Assembly: GCA_050261415.1 (NCBI GenBank) | Contig: JBLNDG010000190.1 | Coordinates: 1-33,798 of the forward strand | From: JBLNDG01 sp050261415 | Lineage (GTDB): Bacteria > Bacillota > Clostridia > Lutisporales > Lutisporaceae | Direction of reading: 5' to 3' | Length of the DNA stretch: 33,798 bases | Part shown: positions 7,880-16,107 of the stretch, in pieces | Position numbering within the stretch: the stretch's first letter is position 1 | How the letters are laid out: every line of letters starts with the position of its first letter | Notes under the pieces: model-generated | Database searches by the model: none | The model's input: the letters and a program-made list of their open reading frames with translations, nothing else | Told to the model about the DNA's origin: nothing | Made by a program: the position numbers and the translations under genes

Positions 7880-8173
7880 GCAAGTTGTATATAAAAGAAA
7901 TAACATTAAAATGTATATCGGTGTAATAGCGAAATATACGAAAAGCAGATTAAATAGTGAGCAATTATTTTTATATCGCAGATAAACTCTGCGAAGGTTT
8001 GAACAAATTTTCGGAAAAACAGCCACGGATGGCTGTTTTAGGAATTCCGAGCATGGAGGTGAGTTAATTCCGGCCGGAAATTTTCAAAACAAGCAGCTAG
8101 TTTATCCGATATTAAAATACTCTTGCGAGTCGTTTAATCTACTTATTCGAAATAAATAGCGGAGGTAAGGTAA
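7880..8173 (+). promoter_or_regulatory. Structured leader between the two nucleoside phosphorylases
   Basis: This 294-base non-coding stretch separates two otherwise closely packed genes and holds several exact pairings. They are TCGCAGA/TCTGCGA (7976-7982 with 7988-7994), a 10-bp stem AAAACAGCCA/TGGCTGTTTT (8016-8025 with 8030-8039) with loop CGGA, an outer stem TCGGA/TCCGA (8011-8015 with 8046-8050), and a perfect palindrome TTCCGGCCGGAA (8068-8079). A second GGA occurs at 8055-8057 and a third in the ribosome site at 8161. GGA in a hairpin loop is the recognition feature of CsrA-type RNA-binding proteins. The 10-bp hairpin, ending in four Ts, could alternatively be a weak terminator for the first phosphorylase. 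No known riboswitch class was recognised. Confidence 0.55.
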
Positions 8174-8998
8174 ATGGATTTGAAAGGAAGAATAGAAAAA
8201 GCAACGGATTATATAAAAAGCAGGATTGATTTTGAACCCGAAATCGGTATTATACTGGGAACAGGACTGGGTTCCCTTGGAGATTTTATAGAAAACAGTA
8301 CAGTCATAGACTATGCAGATATACCGGAATTTCCCGTATCCACAGTTTTCGGCCATGCAGGAAGACTAATCATAGGTATGCTTGAAGGCAAAAAAGTAGT
8401 TGCCATGCAGGGAAGGTTTCATTACTACGAAGGATATACCATGCAGGAAATAACAATCCCTGTCAGAGTAATGAAAATGCTTGGTATCAAGCTCCTGATC
8501 GCAAGCAATGCATGCGGCGGTTTGAATCCCGCTTTTAAAGCAGGAGATATCATGGTTATAAGTGACCATATAAATTTAATGGGCTCAAATCCGCTTTTAG
8601 GCCCTAATCTTGATGAATTCGGCCCGAGATTCCCGGATATGTCGGAGGTCTATGACAGGGAGTCAATAAAGCTTCTTGAAAGGGTAGCAGATTCCCTTGG
8701 CTTTAAAATCCATAAAGGTACATACGGGGCAGTCAGCGGACCCAATTACAGTACAAAGTCAGAACTAAGAATGATGATAAAGATTGGCTGCGATACCGTA
8801 GGAATGTCTACCATACCGGAGGCTATTGTCGCAAGGCACTGCGGACTCAGGGTTGCAGGCATATCCTGCATAACAGATATGGCAATACCTGGTATAATGG
8901 TAGCACCAACCCATGAAGAGATTGTAAAGGTAGCTGAATCGGTGAAGCCGAGATTTGTTTCACTTGTAAAGCAGTTTGTCAAAGAGGTGCAGTTGTAA
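8174..8998 (+). CDS. Purine nucleoside phosphorylase paralogue, predicted 6-aminopurine (adenosine) type
   Basis: A second 274-residue NP-II phosphorylase, clearly paralogous to the preceding one (LGTGLGSLGD, GHAGR, MQGRFHYYEGYTMQE). The two residues that read 6-oxopurines are changed: the Glu201 position is S193 (GPNYSTKSE) and the Asn243 position is D235 (CITDMAIPG). Methylthioadenosine phosphorylases carry Ser and Asp at these places, and Asn243Asp in human PNP is known to favour adenosine. The 5'-hydroxyl contact (human His257) is kept as H247 (PTHEE), arguing for adenosine rather than methylthioadenosine. Automatic annotation would call it plain PNP. GGAGG at 8161-8165 precedes the ATG; the stop overlaps the pdp start by one base. 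Confidence 0.9.
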   Translation: MDLKGRIEKATDYIKSRIDFEPEIGIILGTGLGSLGDFIENSTVIDYADIPEFPVSTVFGHAGRLIIGMLEGKKVVAMQGRFHYYEGYTMQEITIPVRVMKMLGIKLLIASNACGGLNPAFKAGDIMVISDHINLMGSNPLLGPNLDEFGPRFPDMSEVYDRESIKLLERVADSLGFKIHKGTYGAVSGPNYSTKSELRMMIKIGCDTVGMSTIPEAIVARHCGLRVAGISCITDMAIPGIMVAPTHEEIVKVAESVKPRFVSLVKQFVKEVQL

Positions 8999-10323
8999 TG
9001 AGAATGTATGACATTATAATTAAAAAAAGGAACGGCAGTGAACTATCAAAGGAAGAAATTGATTTTTTCATAAAGGGTTACACAGAAGGTACCATACCTG
9101 ATTACCAGGCAGCAGCCTTGCTCATGGCCATTTATTTCAGAGGAATGAACAAGAGGGAGACTGCTGATCTCACTTTATCCATGGTTAATTCCGGATCAAG
9201 AATCGACCTCTCGCGTATAGAAGGAATAAAGGTAGATAAACACAGCACCGGAGGAGTTGGCGACAAGACCACGCTGGTTCTTACACCTATGGTTGCTGCA
9301 GCCGGAGTTCCTGTTGCAAAGATGTCAGGCAGGGGTTTGGGTCATACAGGAGGAACACTAGACAAGCTTGAATCCTTTGAAGGCTTCAAGGTTCAGCTTC
9401 CGATAGAAAAATTCATAGAAAACGTTAACCGCGTGAAAATAGCAGTGTGCGGACAGACAGGAGATCTTGCCCCTGCTGATAAAAAGCTTTATGCTTTGAG
9501 GGATGTAACCGGTACTGTTGATAACATATCCCTCATAGCAAGCAGCATAATGAGTAAAAAAATAGCTTCAGGAGCGGATGCAATAGTATTGGATGTCAAG
9601 GTAGGCAGCGGTGCATTCATGAAGACTACCGATAATGCATTTGAGTTGGCAAAGGAAATGGTTGATATAGGCACCAGCCTGAATAAGAATGTAGTAGCCT
9701 TGGTCACTGAAATGAATGAACCTCTTGGTTACGCAATAGGTAATTCATTGGAAGTAATAGAAGCGATAAATACCCTTAAAGGGGAAGGCCCTGATGATTT
9801 GCTCAACTTATGTATAGAGCTCGGTTCTGAAATGCTTGTATTAGGTAAGCGTGCCGCAAGCACAGAAGAAGCAAAAGAGATATTGATTGAAAAAATCAAA
9901 TCAGGAGCTGCTCTTAAAAAGCTTGAGGAAATGGTTGGGGCACAATATGGAAATGCAGAGCAGGTCAGAAAAATTGATTTACTTCCAAAAGCAGCCAATA
10001 TTATCGAAGTCAAATCAAAACAAACAGGATATATTGAGAGTATTGATGCAGAAAGCATAGGTATAGCTGCTCTCCTGCTTGGCGCAGGAAGAGAAACAAA
10101 GGAATCCTCCATTGACTATGCGGTTGGAGTAGTGCTAAGAAAAAAGGTGGGGGACTTTATTGAAGCCGATGATACTATTGCATACCTTCACGCAAATGAT
10201 ATGACAAAAACCAATGAAAGCATGGAAAAGCTTTTACAGGCATACAAGCTTACCGATAAAAAGCCCGAAAAAAGACCTTTGATTTTTGGCAAGGTTGACA
10301 GTAGCGGCTGCAAAAGGTTCTAA
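8998..10323 (+). CDS. pdp: Pyrimidine-nucleoside phosphorylase
   Basis: A 441-residue cytosolic enzyme that phosphorolyses uridine, thymidine or deoxyuridine to base and (deoxy)ribose 1-phosphate, feeding deoB. The start MRMYDII is typical. KHSTGGVGDKTT (81-92) forms the phosphate site and the family signature SGRGLGHTGGTLDKLES follows at 110-126. The C-terminal alpha/beta domain is complete. Its ATG overlaps the stop of the second purine phosphorylase (TAATG), so the two are translationally coupled. Thymidine phosphorylase proper (deoA) is less likely given length and Firmicute context. Confidence 0.95.
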   Translation: MRMYDIIIKKRNGSELSKEEIDFFIKGYTEGTIPDYQAAALLMAIYFRGMNKRETADLTLSMVNSGSRIDLSRIEGIKVDKHSTGGVGDKTTLVLTPMVAAAGVPVAKMSGRGLGHTGGTLDKLESFEGFKVQLPIEKFIENVNRVKIAVCGQTGDLAPADKKLYALRDVTGTVDNISLIASSIMSKKIASGADAIVLDVKVGSGAFMKTTDNAFELAKEMVDIGTSLNKNVVALVTEMNEPLGYAIGNSLEVIEAINTLKGEGPDDLLNLCIELGSEMLVLGKRAASTEEAKEILIEKIKSGAALKKLEEMVGAQYGNAEQVRKIDLLPKAANIIEVKSKQTGYIESIDAESIGIAALLLGAGRETKESSIDYAVGVVLRKKVGDFIEADDTIAYLHANDMTKTNESMEKLLQAYKLTDKKPEKRPLIFGKVDSSGCKRF

Positions 10324-10385
10324 CTGCATAACAACACCTCCTGCAGGGCAATATAATACTAAATTAAACTAGTAGGAGGATTGTT

Positions 10386-11585
10386 ATGAATAGTTACTTA
10401 ACTTTTAATAAACGATGCAAAAATATTTTATGTTTTCTAACTATTATCACAGTTGCAATATCTGGCATATTTATTCCCGCATGGGCTGATGACGATATGA
10501 ATCTTAAATGTAAATCTGCCGTACTTATTGATTACGGTACCGGCAGGGTTATATATGAGCAAAACTCCCACGAAAAACTGCCTCCGGCAAGTGTCACCAA
10601 AGTAATGACAATGCTCCTCATAATGGAAGCACTGGATAGCGGGAAAATCAGTCTTGAGGATAAAGTGACAATAAGCAGTGAAGCATCCAGCAAGAACAGC
10701 AAGGGAACTATGCTGCTTTTAGAGCAGGGAGAGGTAAGGACTGTCAAGGAGCTCCTTTATGGAATTGCCGTAGAATCTGCCAATGATGCATGTATTGCAA
10801 TGGCGGAACATATTTCCGGCAGTGAAGAGGAATTCGTTAAGTTAATGAACAAAAGAGCCAAGGAATTGGGCGCAAATGATACGAACTTTGTCAATCCCAA
10901 CGGTCTGCATGCTGAAGGTCACGTTACCTCCGCCTATGATATTGGGATAATATCAAAAGAGCTTCTTAAGCATGAGAAAATTTTTGATTTCATATCCAAA
11001 TATATGGTCACCGTGTATGTAGGGAAGAACAACAATGTTAAAAGGGAACTGGTAAATAAGAATAAAATGATACGGTTCTACAAGGATGTTGACGGCATAA
11101 AGACAGGTTTTACCGATCAGGCAATGTATTGCATTTCAGTTACTGCAAAGAAAAGTAACCTCAGGTTAATAAGCGTTATTTTCGGTTCGCCCAGCACAGA
11201 TATAAGAAACAGGGAAGCAAGAAAGCTGCTGGATTACGGCTTCGCCAATTATAACAGCTTCCTGGTTGCACGTAAGGGCGATAAGATTAAGGAAATAGCC
11301 GTTTCTAAAGGAAATATAGATAAAATCAATGCTGTAACAGAAAACGACATCTCTGTCCTTATCAACAAAGGCGAAGAAAAGAATATAAGAAAAGTAGTGA
11401 ATTTGCCGGAAGCAATTAATGCTCCGTTAAAAGCCGGAGATAAGATCGGTGAATTAATACTGTACAAAGCAGATGTGGAAATAGGTAAATACAACCTTGT
11501 CTCAGATAAGGACGTCACCAGGTCATCCTTCTTTAACAATCTCAGGAGATCTTTCATTTACTGGTTCGGTGATTCTGAAGAGTAA
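10386..11585 (+). CDS. dacF: D-alanyl-D-alanine carboxypeptidase, DacF type (peptidase S11)
   Basis: A 399-residue penicillin-binding protein that trims the terminal D-Ala from peptidoglycan stem peptides. A signal peptide ends near A34 (IPAWA-DD). The catalytic triad motifs are S69-V-T-K72, S131-A-N133 and K239-T-G241, followed by a beta-rich PBP5_C-like domain and a C-terminal hydrophobic stretch (SFIYWFGD) that could sit on the membrane. AGGAGG (10374-10379) precedes the ATG. A complementary CCTCCT lies upstream at 10337-10342 and could mask it. Position after deoB-pun matches Bacillus dacF, but the spoIIA genes that follow there are absent. Confidence 0.92.
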   Translation: MNSYLTFNKRCKNILCFLTIITVAISGIFIPAWADDDMNLKCKSAVLIDYGTGRVIYEQNSHEKLPPASVTKVMTMLLIMEALDSGKISLEDKVTISSEASSKNSKGTMLLLEQGEVRTVKELLYGIAVESANDACIAMAEHISGSEEEFVKLMNKRAKELGANDTNFVNPNGLHAEGHVTSAYDIGIISKELLKHEKIFDFISKYMVTVYVGKNNNVKRELVNKNKMIRFYKDVDGIKTGFTDQAMYCISVTAKKSNLRLISVIFGSPSTDIRNREARKLLDYGFANYNSFLVARKGDKIKEIAVSKGNIDKINAVTENDISVLINKGEEKNIRKVVNLPEAINAPLKAGDKIGELILYKADVEIGKYNLVSDKDVTRSSFFNNLRRSFIYWFGDSEE

Positions 11586-11595
11586 CGGTTCAAAT

Positions 11596-11667
11596 AAAAG
11601 CTCGGAGGCATCGAGCCTCATCGCTTTTGACTGATTCTACTTTGGTAGAATGTCCACTAACAGTTAG
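11596..11667 (+). other. Three small hairpins in the dacF 3' region
   Basis: Before the terminator lie AAAAGC/GCTTTT (11596-11601 with 11623-11628) enclosing GAGGC/GCCTC, then ATTCTAC/GTAGAAT (11634-11640 with 11645-11651, loop TTTG), then CTAA/TTAG. GCTCG (11600-11604) can also pair with CGAGC (11612-11616), an alternative fold of the first hairpin. This is more structure than a terminator needs. It may be a processed 3' RNA, but no RNA family was recognised. Confidence 0.35.
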
Positions 11668-11689
11668 AGCCCGGGATACCGGGCTTTTT
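11668..11689 (+). terminator. Intrinsic terminator of the deoB-dacF operon
   Basis: AGCCCGG (11668-11674), loop GATA, CCGGGCT (11679-11685), running into a T-tract to 11689. It separates dacF from the M50 protease gene. Confidence 0.85.
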
Positions 11690-11726
11690 GTGTATTGCCT
11701 TTATTTCATCGGCTTGAATCTTTATG

Positions 11727-11755
11727 TTGTATAAATTGCCCAAATATATTAGAAT
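11727..11755 (+). promoter_or_regulatory. Candidate sigma-A promoter for the M50-trpS-scpAB operon
   Basis: TTGTAT (11727-11732), a 17-base spacer and TAGAAT (11750-11755) lie between the dacF terminator and the next gene. Both hexamers are imperfect; spacing is ideal and the location sensible. Confidence 0.4.
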
Positions 11756-11821
11756 AATTAATAAATGTATATTAATTTTAAAACCGCAACATACGGAATA
11801 TTTTAAAGGGAGAGCTTCAGT

Positions 11822-12475
11822 ATGGACTTGCTTACAAGATTCTTATACAACCTCAATGCATTTTTTAAAATAACCCCGCTTCTATACAGTTTTCCGGGAA
11901 TTATAGTTGCATTGACCTTTCACGAATATGCCCATGCTTTTATCGCATACAGGATGGGCGACAACACCGCCAAGATGTATGGGCGGCTCACGCTTAACCC
12001 TATTGCACATTTGGATCCGCTCGGCTTCTTATGCCTTATAGTAACAAGAAGCTTCGGCTGGGCAAAACCCGTACCTGTAAACGATATGAATTTCAGGAAC
12101 AGGAAAAGTGGTCTTCTCCTTGTTTCCCTTGCAGGACCGCTGGCGAACTTCCTTCTTGCTTTCCTGATTGCCCTAATATACAGGCTTGTTTTTTACAAAG
12201 CAGGCAATGTCATACTTGGTATGCTTCAGTATGCTTATTTTATAAATCTTGGACTCGGAGTGTTTAATCTTATTCCGATTCCACCGTTGGACGGCTCAAA
12301 AATACTCGATTCCTTTCTTACGAACAGGCAAAGGTTTATGCTGAGAAGATATGAAGTATATTCGAATATCATAATTTTGTTACTTGTTTTTTCAGGGTTT
12401 ATAAGTATAATACTCAACCCGTTGATAAGCTTTTTAAATTTTATAATAAATAGTATTGTTTCACTTATTATATAG
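11822..12475 (+). CDS. Site-2 protease family zinc metalloprotease (M50, YwhC type)
   Basis: A 217-residue integral membrane metalloprotease. The zinc motif HEYAH occupies residues 34-38, NPIAHLDPLG follows at about 60-69 and NLIPIPPLDG near 150 supplies the third ligand region. No PDZ domain is present, so it belongs to the small YwhC-like branch, not RseP. Members cut other membrane proteins inside the bilayer, but the substrate here is unknown. GGGAGAG precedes the ATG. It lies directly before trpS and scpAB, an arrangement I associate with Clostridia. Confidence 0.88.
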   Translation: MDLLTRFLYNLNAFFKITPLLYSFPGIIVALTFHEYAHAFIAYRMGDNTAKMYGRLTLNPIAHLDPLGFLCLIVTRSFGWAKPVPVNDMNFRNRKSGLLLVSLAGPLANFLLAFLIALIYRLVFYKAGNVILGMLQYAYFINLGLGVFNLIPIPPLDGSKILDSFLTNRQRFMLRRYEVYSNIIILLLVFSGFISIILNPLISFLNFIINSIVSLII

Positions 12476-12494
12476 CTTAGGAGGTATACTAACT

Positions 12495-13487
12495 ATGTCC
12501 AAACAAAGAATTATGAGTGGTATGAGGCCCACAGGAAGCTTGCACCTCGGGAACTATTTCGGTGCCCTGGAGAATTGGGTCAGGCTTCAGGATGAATATG
12601 AATGTTTTTTTTCCATTGTTGATTGGCATGCCTTGACTACCGGATATGAAGATACAAGTGAAATCAAGGATAATATAATGGAAATTGCTATAGATTGGTT
12701 AAGCGCAGGTTTGGATCCGAAAAAAAGCACGATTTTCCTCCAGTCAAATGTAAAGGAGATTGCGGAGCTTCACTTGTTGCTTTCGATGGTTGTGCCCCTG
12801 TCATGGCTTGAAAGGTGCCCTACCTACAAGGACCAGTTGGTGCAGCTTAAGGATAAAAATATAACAACCTATGGCTTCCTTGGATATCCCAACCTTATGG
12901 CAACTGACATACTGGTTCACAAGGCAAGTGTTGTGCCTGTTGGGGAAGACCAGCTGCCGCACCTTGAACTGAGCAGGGAAATCGCAAGAAGATTTAATTA
13001 TATATATGGAGATACCTTCCCGGAACCTCAGGCAAAGATGAATCAGATAAAGGTATTGCCGGGACTCGACGGTAGAAAGATGAGCAAAAGCTATGGAAAT
13101 GCTATTGCACTTTCTGATTCTCCTGATACTATTAGGGAAAAGCTAAAGCAAATGATCACAGATCCCGAAAAGATCAAGAAAAATGATCCGGGTCATCCTG
13201 ACATATGCTCAGTATATGCCTTCCATAAAGTATTCTCCGAAAAAACGCACCAGGAAACCTACGGGGTCTGCAAAACAGGCGGTTTGGGCTGCGTACAGTG
13301 CAAGAAGAACCTTGCAGAAAATGTTGTAGCTTTTATGGCTCCGATGTATGAAAGAAGGCAGAAGCTTCTGAACGATAAGGACCATATTGTTGAAATACTC
13401 AGGGAAAGTACCCGTCACGCAAGAGAAGTTGCAAAGACAACTCTTGGAGAAGTCAGAGAAAAAATGAAACTTATGGAATTGGAGTGA
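12495..13487 (+). CDS. trpS: Tryptophanyl-tRNA synthetase
   Basis: A 330-residue class I synthetase that charges tRNA-Trp. The HIGH-type motif appears as GSLHLGN and the KMSKS motif as GRKMSKSYGN, and GEDQLPHLEL is the typical tryptophan/ATP-site block. The C-terminal GLGCVQCKKNLAE is also standard. I start at 12495 because AGGAGG (12479-12484) lies ten bases upstream and MSKQRIMSGMRPTG aligns with family starts; an upstream in-frame start would overlap the protease gene. There is no T-box leader, so it is read from the upstream operon. Confidence 0.96.
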   Translation: MSKQRIMSGMRPTGSLHLGNYFGALENWVRLQDEYECFFSIVDWHALTTGYEDTSEIKDNIMEIAIDWLSAGLDPKKSTIFLQSNVKEIAELHLLLSMVVPLSWLERCPTYKDQLVQLKDKNITTYGFLGYPNLMATDILVHKASVVPVGEDQLPHLELSREIARRFNYIYGDTFPEPQAKMNQIKVLPGLDGRKMSKSYGNAIALSDSPDTIREKLKQMITDPEKIKKNDPGHPDICSVYAFHKVFSEKTHQETYGVCKTGGLGCVQCKKNLAENVVAFMAPMYERRQKLLNDKDHIVEILRESTRHAREVAKTTLGEVREKMKLMELE

Positions 13488-13491
13488 CCCT

Positions 13492-14229
13492 ATGGCTATA
13501 AATGTCAAATTGCAGGCCTTTGAGGGTCCTCTGGACCTGCTCCTGCATCTCATTGAAAAGGCAGAAGTTGATATTTATGACATTCCTATTGCTGAAATAA
13601 CCGATCAGTATCTGCAGTATATCAGCATGATGCAGATACATGATCTTGATGTTTCCAGCGAATTTTTGGTCATGGCCGCAACATTGCTCGAAATAAAATC
13701 AAAAATGCTGCTGCCGAAGCCGAAGAAAGAAGAAAACAGCGAAGAAGGGGTTGACCCGAGAGAGGAACTTGTACAAAAGCTTATTGAATACAAGAAGTAT
13801 AAGGAAGTAAGCATGGAGTTAAAGGATAAGCTATCTATATACGAAAAGGTTTTTTACAAGCCTCCCGAACCCATTGAGGACTATATACCGGATATATCTT
13901 CAATATCGAATGTTTCCCTTGATATGCTGGTAATCAGTATAAAGAGCATACTTTTAAAAAACGAATCCAGGAAAAGAAACAACTATAGAGAGATTTACAG
14001 GGAAGTCGTTACTATAGACGATAAGATACAGCTCATCGGAAAGCTTCTCATCAACAAGCATTCTTTCTACTTTGATGATCTTTTTCTGAATTGCTATAAC
14101 AAGTATGAAATAATAGTCACTTTCATGGCTGTGCTTGAACTTATAAAGAGAAGAAGCATTATTGCAGAACAGGAAAAAAACTTTGCAAGAATTCTTATAA
14201 AAAGAAGAAATAAGGTTCATGAGGGATGA
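13492..14229 (+). CDS. scpA: Segregation and condensation protein A
   Basis: The kleisin subunit of the SMC-ScpA-ScpB condensin that compacts and segregates the chromosome. It has 245 residues. The N-terminal FEGPLDLLLHLIEKAEVDIYDIP is the defining SMC-neck-binding block, and LEIKSKMLLPKP follows near 65. The C-terminal winged helix (about 165-245) ends in IIAEQEKNFARILIK. It starts four bases after trpS and is followed five bases after its stop by scpB, so the two are co-expressed. Confidence 0.95.
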   Translation: MAINVKLQAFEGPLDLLLHLIEKAEVDIYDIPIAEITDQYLQYISMMQIHDLDVSSEFLVMAATLLEIKSKMLLPKPKKEENSEEGVDPREELVQKLIEYKKYKEVSMELKDKLSIYEKVFYKPPEPIEDYIPDISSISNVSLDMLVISIKSILLKNESRKRNNYREIYREVVTIDDKIQLIGKLLINKHSFYFDDLFLNCYNKYEIIVTFMAVLELIKRRSIIAEQEKNFARILIKRRNKVHEG

Positions 14230-14234
14230 TATAG

Positions 14235-14759
14235 ATGGATATCAGAGAAATAAAATCAATAGTTGAGGGTTTGCTTTTTGTCGCGGGTGACGCTGTTCCC
14301 ATTAAGGATCTGTGCAGCATTATAAATATTGATGATACAACGCTCAGAAGAATAGTAAATCAGATGATGGACAGCTATAACGAAGAAAGGCGCGGCTTTC
14401 AAATCATCGAAGTAAACAACAGCTACCAGTTATGCACCAGACCCGAGCACTATGAATACATAGAACGGCTTGTAAAACCCCAGAACAGGCAGGGTCTTTC
14501 TCAGGCATCCCTTGAAACACTTGCAATAATTGCATACAGGCAACCAATAACAAAGGCGCAGGTAGATTATATTAGAGGTGTAAAATCAGAAAGCTGTATC
14601 AGCCGTCTTATAGAAAAGGACCTGATATACGAAGCAGGAAGGCAGGAAGGACCCGGAAGGCCTATACTTTATAAAACAACGGAGAGCTTTCTTAAGCTGT
14701 TCGGACTGAAATCCCTTAGCGAGCTGCCTGTCCTGAAGGACTTTGCATCTGAAGGATAA
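14235..14759 (+). CDS. scpB: Segregation and condensation protein B
   Basis: Partner of ScpA in the SMC condensin, predicted to dimerise through two winged-helix domains. The 174-residue protein shows the family blocks IVEGLLFVAGD at the start, LCTRPEHYEYIERL, and LETLAIIAYRQPITKAQVDYIRGVKSE near 95-120. GAGGGATG, overlapping the scpA stop, serves as ribosome site. A strong terminator follows at once, closing the protease-trpS-scpAB unit. Confidence 0.95.
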   Translation: MDIREIKSIVEGLLFVAGDAVPIKDLCSIINIDDTTLRRIVNQMMDSYNEERRGFQIIEVNNSYQLCTRPEHYEYIERLVKPQNRQGLSQASLETLAIIAYRQPITKAQVDYIRGVKSESCISRLIEKDLIYEAGRQEGPGRPILYKTTESFLKLFGLKSLSELPVLKDFASEG

Positions 14760-14764
14760 CATAG

Positions 14765-14793
14765 TAATACATCGGAAGATGTATTATTTTTTA
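14765..14793 (+). terminator. Intrinsic terminator after scpB
   Basis: Perfect 9-bp stem TAATACATC (14765-14773) and GATGTATTA (14778-14786), loop GGAA, followed by six Ts. Confidence 0.9.
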
Positions 14794-14861
14794 TTTCTGA
14801 GAAAAAATAGAAACATCAGCAAAGTAGCAAGCAGGCGCTTGTTCTTTTGGAGGATTTTGTG

Positions 14862-15491
14862 ATGTTATATCTTATTCTCTCCGTATTGATCCTATTGGTT
14901 TTGATTTACTATATGCCCATAGTCACCGAAATAAAAATACAAAAACGAAATAGGGACGACAGCGTTTCTATATATATAAAAACCGGTTATGAATTAATAA
15001 ATATAAAGCTCGAGGTACCAGAGCTGAGCATACATTTCAGGAATGGAAGACCCTTCATCGAATATAAGGCAGAAATGGTATCGAGAAGAGCAGATAGGCT
15101 GCTCTTCAGGCTGAACAAAATTTTTACACAGGGGGAAATGAAAAAAACCTATGAACAATATGAGAGGAATAAGGGGAAGTTTGTTCCGGTTCAAAGGTAT
15201 TTGCTAAAAAAGATAAAAGTAGAAGACATGTATGTGAAGCTTGCCATAGGAACAGGTGATGCGGCCGGGACAGGAATTGCATATGGAGTTGCATGGATAG
15301 CAGTCGGTAATATAATAGCCTTGTCGAACATTGTCCTCGATATTAAACAGCATCAGGTTTTCATAGTGCCTATTTTTGATTCTATACGGTTCAACCTGGA
15401 TTTTAATTGTATAATAAACCTAAAATTTGGTCATATTATAAATGCTGGAATTAGAGCAGTATTTGTCCTAGTTTCAGGTAAACGCAGATAA
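14862..15491 (+). CDS. DUF2953 domain protein (YtfI-like)
   Basis: A 209-residue protein with one N-terminal membrane helix (about 2-22) and a mixed cytosolic or surface domain. The C-terminal half has TGDAAGTGIAYGVAWI and the FNLDFNCIINLKFGHIINAG block typical of DUF2953. The start is the ATG at 14862, since GGAGG (14849-14853) lies eight bases upstream; a TTG at 14847 falls on that site. In Bacillus ytfI is the neighbour of ytfJ, and here ytfJ follows 73 bases later. The biochemical function is unknown; a sporulation role is suggested only by the partnership. Confidence 0.85.
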   Translation: MLYLILSVLILLVLIYYMPIVTEIKIQKRNRDDSVSIYIKTGYELINIKLEVPELSIHFRNGRPFIEYKAEMVSRRADRLLFRLNKIFTQGEMKKTYEQYERNKGKFVPVQRYLLKKIKVEDMYVKLAIGTGDAAGTGIAYGVAWIAVGNIIALSNIVLDIKQHQVFIVPIFDSIRFNLDFNCIINLKFGHIINAGIRAVFVLVSGKRR

Positions 15492-15564
15492 AAGTAACCA
15501 TAAAAATCATATTCCATTTTTTAAAACATTTTAAACTTATTATTACATAAAGGAAGTGTAGCAT

Positions 15565-15984
15565 TTGGAACAGCCGGTAGAAAGCCTAATGAGAACCACA
15601 ATGGAAAACATAAAAAGCATGATAGATGTTAATACTGTTGTCGGGGATGCTGTGGAGACAAAGGACGGCACAGTCATAGTACCGGTCTCAAAGGTATCCT
15701 TCGCTTTTGTGGCAGGCGGCGGGGAATATATGAGCTCCCAGGATAAGCAGGATAAAGAGGATGGAAGCAACCCGAAGCTTCCTTTTGCAGGAGGCAGCGG
15801 TGCCGGTGTGACGGTTCAGCCTATAGGATTTTTGGCTACTGCCAACGGCCAGCTGAAAGTCATACCCGTAAAGTACAGCAGTGCAGTCGACAGAATAGTC
15901 GATATGGTGCCCAGCTTTATAAGTAATGTAGAGGACATGATAAACAAGAGAAAAAACAACGATGAAGGAAAAATAGAAATGTAG
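15565..15984 (+). CDS. ytfJ: GerW family sporulation protein YtfJ
   Basis: A 139-residue spore protein of the GerW family, needed in Bacillus for normal lysozyme-dependent germination steps. The N-terminal block with MIDVNTVVGDAVETKDGTVI and VPVSKVSFAFVAGGGEY is diagnostic. The middle holds a Gly-rich patch (FAGGSGAGVTVQPIGFL) and the end is a short charged tail. The start is TTG at 15565 with AAAGGAAG eight bases upstream. It pairs with the DUF2953 gene and ends at a strong terminator. Confidence 0.92.
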   Translation: MEQPVESLMRTTMENIKSMIDVNTVVGDAVETKDGTVIVPVSKVSFAFVAGGGEYMSSQDKQDKEDGSNPKLPFAGGSGAGVTVQPIGFLATANGQLKVIPVKYSSAVDRIVDMVPSFISNVEDMINKRKNNDEGKIEM

Positions 15985-16013
15985 GAAGGATTGAGTTGAA
16001 TCCTTCCTTTTTT
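15983..16013 (+). terminator. Intrinsic terminator after ytfJ
   Basis: AGGAAGGATT (15983-15992) pairs perfectly with AATCCTTCCT (15999-16008) and runs into six Ts. It overlaps the ytfJ stop codon. Confidence 0.92.
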
Positions 16014-16107
16014 CTGCTTAGCTTCTTATGTTATAATATAGGTAAATTACGTCGATAAATTCATAAATACTAGTTTTAATAAAGGATACTTTTATGGGGG
16101 TAATAAT

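Noticed and set aside
8041..8048. GGAATTCC as a separate palindromic operator
   Set aside because: It overlaps the outer stem of the leader hairpin and is short enough to be incidental.
7880..8173. Purine or other known riboswitch before the second phosphorylase
   Set aside because: I could not match the conserved cores of purine, PRPP, cyclic-dinucleotide or THF riboswitches. The hairpins are better described as GGA-loop elements of unknown class.
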